Shown here piece after piece: positions 59,016 through 64,000 of a stretch of 64,000 nt of DNA; the stretch's first letter is position 1, and each line of letters opens with the position of its first letter. Source of the stretch: Demequina maris (lineage in GTDB: Bacteria > Actinomycetota > Actinomycetes > Actinomycetales > Demequinaceae); contig NZ_BBLX01000011.1 in assembly GCF_000971155.1 (NCBI RefSeq), forward strand, positions 1-64,000, in the 5' to 3' direction. A program made the position numbers and the translations under genes. The notes below the pieces were generated by a model. It was not told the DNA's origin, did no database searches, and saw nothing but the letters and a program-made list of their open reading frames with translations.

Positions 59016-59624
59016 ATGCGACGAGCGACGATGGTGGGGGCGACGATCGGGGTGCTGGCCCTGGCGGGCTGCGCCGCCGGGGAGGCCGAGGGCGGATCGA
59101 CCGCCGCGGACGAGGCCGCCACGAGCGGCGCGACCGCGGAGGCGATGGACGCGATGGAGACGCCGGAGCCTCACGTGACGCTCACGACGCAGTCGCCCGA
59201 GCCCGAGGTCGACAACGCGTTCGCCTTCACCGCGCCGACCGTGATGGGCGACGCCACCTTCGACGGCCTGACCATCGACGACACCGACGTTATCCTGTGG
59301 TTCTGGGCGCCCTGGTGCCCCACCTGCGTCGCGGAGGCACCCGTGCTGCTCGACGCGGCGGACCGGCTGCCCGCCGGGGTCGAGATCGTCGGCATCGCGG
59401 GGCTCTCCGGCGACCAGTCGTTCATGCAGGAGTTCGTCGAGATGACCGGCACGGAGACGTTCACGCACGTGGCCGACCTCGACGGCACCATCTGGCGCGG
59501 CTTCGACGTCTCGACGCAGGCCACGATCGTGGTGGTCGACGACTCGGGCGACGCCTACACGCTCGGCGCCGGCACCACCGCCGACGACCTGGTCGAGTAC
59601 GCGGAGAAGATCGCCGCGGCCTGA
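59016..59624 (+). CDS. Thioredoxin-like lipoprotein (TlpA/ResA type)
   Basis: A 202-residue lipoprotein. The lipobox LALAGC places the lipidated cysteine at residue 19. A Glu/Ala/Thr-rich linker leads to a thioredoxin fold with WCPTC (C101, C104). It acts outside the membrane in disulfide exchange. ATG 59016 has AGGGAGGA. The converging ccdA-type gene is the probable electron supplier. Confidence 0.9.
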   Translation: MRRATMVGATIGVLALAGCAAGEAEGGSTAADEAATSGATAEAMDAMETPEPHVTLTTQSPEPEVDNAFAFTAPTVMGDATFDGLTIDDTDVILWFWAPWCPTCVAEAPVLLDAADRLPAGVEIVGIAGLSGDQSFMQEFVEMTGTETFTHVADLDGTIWRGFDVSTQATIVVVDDSGDAYTLGAGTTADDLVEYAEKIAAA

Positions 59625-59760
59625 CCCCGCCGTGACGCCCGGCGCCGCGCCTGCGGTGCCGGGCGTTCCCATGCGCGGGGGCCGATGGACGGACGATGCG
59701 CCGGGCCTGATAGGCCTGGACGGACGATGCGACGGCGAGCCGGGGCTCCGGCGTCGTCCG

Positions 59761-60669
59761 TCAGGCTTCGACGCGCTCCGCCCGGCGGGCCGCGATGACC
59801 ACCCAGGCCGACGCGACGGCGGCCGCCAGCACCAGCCCGACGAGCACCGGCGTCCCCCATGACTGGATCGCGAGCGAGATGCTCGACTGCCACCGCGCGG
59901 TCGCGAGCAGGACGCCGTCGAGCGCGTGGATGCCGAAGCGCGGCAGGATCTCCGCGAGCCCGAACACGGTGACGTACACGCCGGCCAGCACCATGAGCAC
60001 GCCGCCGGCGCGCATGAGCTGCGGGGTGCGGCGGCGCACCGCGGCCGCGAGACCCGTGCCGGCGAGCGCGGCGGCCAGGGACACGAGCACCACCGAGGCG
60101 CCCATGCCGATCGCGTAGGCCACGAACGGCGCGAGGGTCGCTACCGGGCCGGACGCGGCGAGCGCCTGCGTCACGACGACCAGGAACAGGCCGATCGTGC
60201 AGCTCAGCGACGCGACCGCGAACGATGCGCCGTAGGCCAGCTGGGACGCGAAGGTGCGGCCGGGTGCGTGGGACGCGCGCGACAGCGCGCCGAGCCCCGG
60301 CCCGCGCAGCTCGCCGTGCCGCACCATCACGACGCCGAGGATGGCCACCAGCACGCCGAGCACCACGGTCACGTACGACACGTACGGCAGCACCGTCGCC
60401 TGGAGCCCCAGGCTCACTCCCCCGAACAGCAGGCCGAGCGCCGTGAAGACCGCGACGAAGCCCAGACTCATCGCGGCGGCGAAGCCCAGCGCCCGCCGCA
60501 GCGCGACCGCGCGCGGCACCGACGCACCGTCGCCCCCGGAACCTCCCGCACTGCCCGCGCTGCCGGTCACGATGACCGTCAGGTATGCGGGCAGCAGCGC
60601 GAACCCACAGGGGTTGAAGGCGGCGACCGCGCCCAGAAGCAGGGCGTATGCGGCGTCGGCTAGATCCAT
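59761..60669 (-). CDS. ccdA: CcdA/DsbD-type thiol-disulfide transmembrane protein
   Basis: A 302-residue protein with about seven to eight membrane segments. The paired cysteines are in AFNPCGFALLPAY (helix 1) and ASLSCTIGLFL, as in CcdA, which carries electrons from cytoplasmic thioredoxin to extracytoplasmic partners. It converges with the thioredoxin lipoprotein across a gap holding two GGACGATGCG copies. Confidence 0.9.
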   Translation of the reverse strand: MDLADAAYALLLGAVAAFNPCGFALLPAYLTVIVTGSAGSAGGSGGDGASVPRAVALRRALGFAAAMSLGFVAVFTALGLLFGGVSLGLQATVLPYVSYVTVVLGVLVAILGVVMVRHGELRGPGLGALSRASHAPGRTFASQLAYGASFAVASLSCTIGLFLVVVTQALAASGPVATLAPFVAYAIGMGASVVLVSLAAALAGTGLAAAVRRRTPQLMRAGGVLMVLAGVYVTVFGLAEILPRFGIHALDGVLLATARWQSSISLAIQSWGTPVLVGLVLAAAVASAWVVIAARRAERVEA

Positions 60670-60748
60670 GGATGGCCTCCTCGGCCCGTCGTTCGGAGCC
60701 TAGCGGCCCGCGGACGGGTCGCGATCGCCCCTCATCGCCTTTCCGAGT

Positions 60749-60771
60749 TTGATAATCGTTCTCGTTATCGT
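60749..60771. promoter_or_regulatory. Zur-type operator upstream of the zinc chaperone
   Basis: An A/T-rich inverted repeat GATAA-TCGTTCTCG-TTATC (60751-60769) lies about 90 bp before the aztD-like start. It resembles Fur-superfamily zinc boxes of actinobacteria (AATCGTT.. core). Confidence 0.65.
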
Positions 60772-60856
60772 CTAAGGTGACGCCAGACGCCCGGCCGGGC
60801 GCGAACCGATCAGATGAAAAGAACGAAAGGTCGGCCCCTCGGGGCCTCGGTACACG

Positions 60857-62170
60857 ATGTCCATCTCGCCCCTCGCGAAGCGCGCCGCCACCCTCGCCGG
60901 TGCCTCCGCCCTCGTCCTCAGCCTCGCCGCCTGCGCTACCGACGACACGGAGGCCGTCACCTCGGCCGACGCGGTCGAGGTCGACGCGCACGACGACCAC
61001 GACCACGAGGAGTCCACCGCCGCCTCGACCGAGATGGCGGCCCAGACCCCGCGCATCGTCGTCACCTACGACGGCGGCATCCTGGTGCTCGACGCGAACA
61101 CGCTCGAGACCGAGGCCGACATCGCGCTCGCCGGCTTCAACCGCCTCAACGTCGCGGGCGACGGCCGCCACGTGGGCGTCTCGACCACCGGCGGCTTCCA
61201 GATCCTCGACGCCGGCACGTGGAGCCAGGCGCACGGCGACCACGCGCACTACTTCACGACCACCCCGGCGCTGAAGGATCTCGTGATCGAGGCGGAGACG
61301 CCCGGCCACCTGGTCGTCCACGACGGCCTCGCCGCGTTCTTCGACGACGGCACCGGCCAGGTCACCGTCGTCGAGGCCGACGAGTGGGAGCACATGGTCG
61401 ACGAGGGCCACCTCGACCTCGTCCGCGAGTACACCACGGCCGACGCCCACCACGGCGTCGCGGTCGCGAGCGACGGCGGCGAGCTGCTCGTCACCATCGG
61501 CGACGAGGACGGCCGCACCGGCGCGATGCTCCTCGACGAGGTCGGCGACGTGCTCGCCTCGAGCGAGCAGTGCCCCGGCGTCCACGGCGAGACCGCCTTC
61601 ACCACGTCCGACGGCGACGAGCTGTTCATGGTCGGCTGCGAGGACGGCGCCCTGGTGTTCCACGGCGACCACGTCCACAAGCTCGACGCGGGCCTGGACT
61701 ACGCCCGCACCGGCAACCTCCACTCCGTCGACGGCAACGACATCGTCCTGGGCGACCGCAAGACGGACCCCGAGGGCGGCATCAACCTCACCGAGATCGT
61801 CCTGATCGACCCCGAGGCCGAGACCATCGAGGTCGTCGACCCGTTCGCCGGCGATGAGGCCGAGTACACGTGGCGCGGCCTGGCCCGCGGCGCGGACGGC
61901 GAGGTGCTGGTGCTCGGCACCGACGGCGCGCTGCGCGTCATCGACGAGGAGACCGGCGACGTGCTGCGCTCGATCGACGTCGTCGGCGCGTGGGAGGCGC
62001 CCGAGGAGTGGCAGACCGCCCACCCGGCCCTCACCGTGCTCGCCGGCATGGCGTACGTGACCGAGCCGGCCACCGGTACCGTCCACATCGTCGACTACGT
62101 CGGCGGCGAGGTCTGGAAGTCGGTCGAGGTCGGCGTCGCGACCAACGAGATCGTGGGCGTCACCGGCTGA
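60857..62170 (+). CDS. AztD-like zinc metallochaperone lipoprotein
   Basis: A 437-residue predicted lipoprotein (LSLAAC, C26) with a His/Asp-rich stretch DAHDDHDHEE after the signal, a second HGDHAH motif and a beta-propeller-like body. This fits AztD, the chaperone that hands zinc to the AztC binding protein. The AztABC transporter genes are not in the window. The Zur-type box suggests induction by zinc shortage. Confidence 0.85.
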   Translation: MSISPLAKRAATLAGASALVLSLAACATDDTEAVTSADAVEVDAHDDHDHEESTAASTEMAAQTPRIVVTYDGGILVLDANTLETEADIALAGFNRLNVAGDGRHVGVSTTGGFQILDAGTWSQAHGDHAHYFTTTPALKDLVIEAETPGHLVVHDGLAAFFDDGTGQVTVVEADEWEHMVDEGHLDLVREYTTADAHHGVAVASDGGELLVTIGDEDGRTGAMLLDEVGDVLASSEQCPGVHGETAFTTSDGDELFMVGCEDGALVFHGDHVHKLDAGLDYARTGNLHSVDGNDIVLGDRKTDPEGGINLTEIVLIDPEAETIEVVDPFAGDEAEYTWRGLARGADGEVLVLGTDGALRVIDEETGDVLRSIDVVGAWEAPEEWQTAHPALTVLAGMAYVTEPATGTVHIVDYVGGEVWKSVEVGVATNEIVGVTG

Positions 62171-62278
62171 CGCCCCTGCTCGCCCGAGCACGGGGCCCGG
62201 TCCACGGCGGTACGCGCCGCGGGCCGGGCCCTTCGGTGTACGCGGGGACGATGCGGCGGCCGGGTACGCCCGGCGGCC

Positions 62279-62971
62279 TCACGCCGTCTGTGGCGGGCGC
62301 GAGAACCCGCGCACGATCAGCCACAGCGCGAGCACGATCTCCTGCAGCGCGAGCGGCGCCTGGAGTCCCGCGGCGGTGCTCGACAGGACGTCGAGCACGT
62401 CGAGCAGCCCGAGGACCGCGACGACGGCGTAGGGGACGATGGCGACGAGGCCCCACCACGTCAGCCACGCCGGGACCAGCCGCCCGCGGAGCAGGATCAC
62501 GTAGAACATCGTGGCGCCGGTCACGAAGACGAGGCTCTGCAGGATGCCGCCCGTCTCCCCGGCCGTGAACAGGACGGTGCCGTTCTCGCCCGCGACCGCA
62601 TCGTCCCCCGCGAGGCGGAACAGGGTGAGCCAGGTCATCGCCGTGACGACGTACCACGTGCCCTCCAGGGCGCCGCGGAAGACCACGAAGCCCACTGCGA
62701 GGCGCTCGCTGACCCGGCGCAGCACCGGGAACGCGACGATCGGGATGGAGGCGAGCGACAGGCCCATCAGCAGCACGAGCAGGGCGCCGGCGGCGAGCCC
62801 GCTGCCGAGCTCATCCGCGCCGGCAAGGTAGTCGGGGCCCTCGAGGCCGCCGCCCGTGGCGACCAGGCTGGCGGCCCCGCCCGCCGTGCCGACGAGGTAG
62901 AGGATGCCGATCGTGGTCGCCGTGGCGCGGTCGGACAGGGCTTTCGTTCGGACTTCTGCGTGCGTGGTCAT
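62279..62971 (-). CDS. DUF4386 family membrane protein
   Basis: A 230-residue protein with about six membrane segments, matching the DUF4386 pattern (RATATTIGILYLVGTAGGAAS at the start). Function is unknown. ATG 62971 follows AAGGGAGAG. It converges with the zinc chaperone; a GGACGATGCG copy lies in the gap. Confidence 0.85.
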   Translation of the reverse strand: MTTHAEVRTKALSDRATATTIGILYLVGTAGGAASLVATGGGLEGPDYLAGADELGSGLAAGALLVLLMGLSLASIPIVAFPVLRRVSERLAVGFVVFRGALEGTWYVVTAMTWLTLFRLAGDDAVAGENGTVLFTAGETGGILQSLVFVTGATMFYVILLRGRLVPAWLTWWGLVAIVPYAVVAVLGLLDVLDVLSSTAAGLQAPLALQEIVLALWLIVRGFSRPPQTA

Positions 62972-63178
62972 CGCGCTCTCCCTTGCGGTCGCGCGGCGCG
63001 CCCGGCCGGGTCCGATGGACGCCGTATCGTTCCTTCCATCATCGCGCAGGGACGCGGCGCCTGCGCGATAGGTTGACGTGATTCGGATGGGAAGGACCGC
63101 CGGTACTGGAGGCGAAACAAGCGTGACCATCATCGTCCGCCCTGGCACTAGCCAGATCATCACAGCGTTCCCATCGCC

Positions 63179-63400
63179 ATGAGCGTCTACATCGAGTGCC
63201 CCCGGTGTGGCCAGGGCCGTGTGAGTGCGTACCGATTGCTCGCGACCGACGAGACGCTTCAGGTCTGCGACGAGTGCGAGGCGGTTTGGCTTCCCGGCGT
63301 CGATCCAGCACCCACTGGATTCACAAACCTCGAGGACGAGCTCGATCGCCGAGACTTGACTTCGGGGTGGCGAGAGCTCGAGGAACTAGAGTGGCCATGA
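63179..63400 (+). CDS. Small zinc-ribbon-like protein
   Basis: A 73-residue protein with two CxxC pairs (CPRC near residue 8 and CDEC near 30) spaced like a zinc ribbon, and an acidic C-terminal half. No family was recognised. Codon use and G+C are lower than in its neighbours, a sign of possible transfer. Its stop overlaps the next start (ATGA). Confidence 0.6.
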   Translation: MSVYIECPRCGQGRVSAYRLLATDETLQVCDECEAVWLPGVDPAPTGFTNLEDELDRRDLTSGWRELEELEWP

Positions 63401-63675
63401 TCCGTCGGTTCTTGCTGGTGCTCGTTGGCCTGATCCTGGGATGGGCGGCGGCGGTACGGTCCGGCGTTCTCGTCCCTGCGGCGGCTGCTACCACGGGGAG
63501 TGCCAACGACTCCCCGCGCCGTGTGCCAGCGCCGACGGCTACGTCATCGGTACGGGGCCTGCTCGCACCGATATGCCACCCCCCGTTCTCGCCGACGGAG
63601 CCTCGCGGCGAAGTCGACTCGGCAGCCGCGCAATCCAGCAATTGCCAAACTGGAAAGGCAACTTTGCTGAACTAG
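63397..63675 (+). CDS. Short secreted or membrane-anchored protein, unknown
   Basis: A 92-residue frame with a signal-peptide-like start (MIRRFLLVLVGLILGWAAAV) and a Ser/Pro/Thr-rich tail. The four-base overlap with the preceding frame is the main support. It could be a remnant of a longer gene. No homologue was recognised. Confidence 0.4.
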   Translation: MIRRFLLVLVGLILGWAAAVRSGVLVPAAAATTGSANDSPRRVPAPTATSSVRGLLAPICHPPFSPTEPRGEVDSAAAQSSNCQTGKATLLN

Positions 63676-63711
63676 GGTCAGATTGCCAAGGTGGCGCGAC
63701 AACTGACATGT

Positions 63712-64000
63712 CTACAGCTCGCCCTTGCGCTCCAGGTACTTCATCGCGACGTACCCCAGCGGGATGCGCAGCCAGTAGGTCAGCAACCTGTACACCAGCA
63801 CCGCCGACAGCGCGACGGCGTACGGCAGGCCGGCACCGGTGAGGCCGGTGGTGAGCGCGATCTCGACCGCACCCAGACCACCCGGGGTCGGCACCGCGGC
63901 ACCCACGGCGTTGCCGACGAAGAACAGCACCGCGACGTCGATGACGGCGAGGTCCTCGCCGAACGCGAGCAGCGAGGACTGGAAGGCGCCCACGAAGCCG
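63712..64000 (-). CDS. Lysylphosphatidylglycerol-synthase/flippase-type membrane protein (5' part beyond window)
   Basis: The C-terminal ~95 residues of a multi-pass protein of the UPF0104/LPG-synthase TM family, with the conserved VGNAVGAAVPTPGGLGAVEIAL segment. The frame is open to the right edge, so the start lies outside the window. The family includes MprF flippase domains and AglD-like proteins; the exact role is open. Confidence 0.82.
   Translation of the reverse strand, partial: GFVGAFQSSLLAFGEDLAVIDVAVLFFVGNAVGAAVPTPGGLGAVEIALTTGLTGAGLPYAVALSAVLVYRLLTYWLRIPLGYVAMKYLERKGEL

Overview
The window is chromosomal DNA from a high-G+C actinobacterium, about 70% G+C by eye, most likely a member of the Micrococcales. 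Demequinaceae or Cellulomonadaceae would fit, but this is inference from gene order and from a FemX plus D-amino-acid-ligase-like pair. It contains the replication origin neighbourhood. No rRNA, CRISPR array, insertion sequence or prophage was seen.

Layout, left to right. Positions 76-1277: two tRNA genes (Ala-TGC, Ile-GAT) and a DUF3566 membrane protein, a trio usually found just downstream of gyrA. Positions 1442-15489: an accessory block separating that trio from gyrA. It holds a rhomboid-like/DUF2156 lysyltransferase-type protein, a SulP transporter, a fur-katA operon, a four-domain persulfide-handling enzyme, a GH3 glycosidase with a divergent LacI regulator, and an alpha/beta hydrolase that carries a probable one-base frameshift. 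Positions 15575-25926: the leftward replication operon dnaA, dnaN, recF, dciA, gyrB, gyrA, with a 1.1-kb dnaA-dnaN gap that is the best oriC candidate. Positions 26161-31340: the rightward set rpmH, rnpA, yidD, yidC, jag, rsmG, parA, parB with three parS sites. Positions 31411-42408: ddl-like, aminotransferase, fused trxB-trxA, pseudokinase, murJ, DUF6049, NUDIX and cca. Positions 42706-55159: ald with a divergent Lrp regulator, an MFS transporter, three DUF805 proteins, an SDR-like protein, padR-ino1, a class A PBP, femX and a D-aspartate-ligase-like ATP-grasp enzyme. Positions 55419-58936: rpsF, ssb, rpsR, rplI, dnaB. Positions 59016-64000: a thioredoxin-like lipoprotein with CcdA, a Zur-controlled zinc chaperone (AztD-like), a DUF4386 protein, two small unknown frames of lower G+C, and the end of an LPG-synthase/flippase-type membrane protein cut by the window edge.

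The genes work together in replication initiation (DnaA, DnaN, DciA, DnaB, gyrase), segregation (ParAB-parS), membrane insertion (YidC/YidD), cell-wall assembly (MurJ, pseudokinase, PBP, FemX, ligases) and redox or metal homeostasis (TrxBA, KatA/Fur, CoA-disulfide reductase fusion, CcdA/Trx, AztD).

The least explained signals are: (1) four long inverted-repeat pairs, eight copies of one ~21-base element, in the dnaA-dnaN gap; (2) a dispersed 10-base word GGACGATGCG, 30 copies by hand count, half of them intergenic and often between convergent genes; (3) eight same-strand DnaA-box-like 9-mers directly upstream of dnaB, four of them spaced by about one helical turn.
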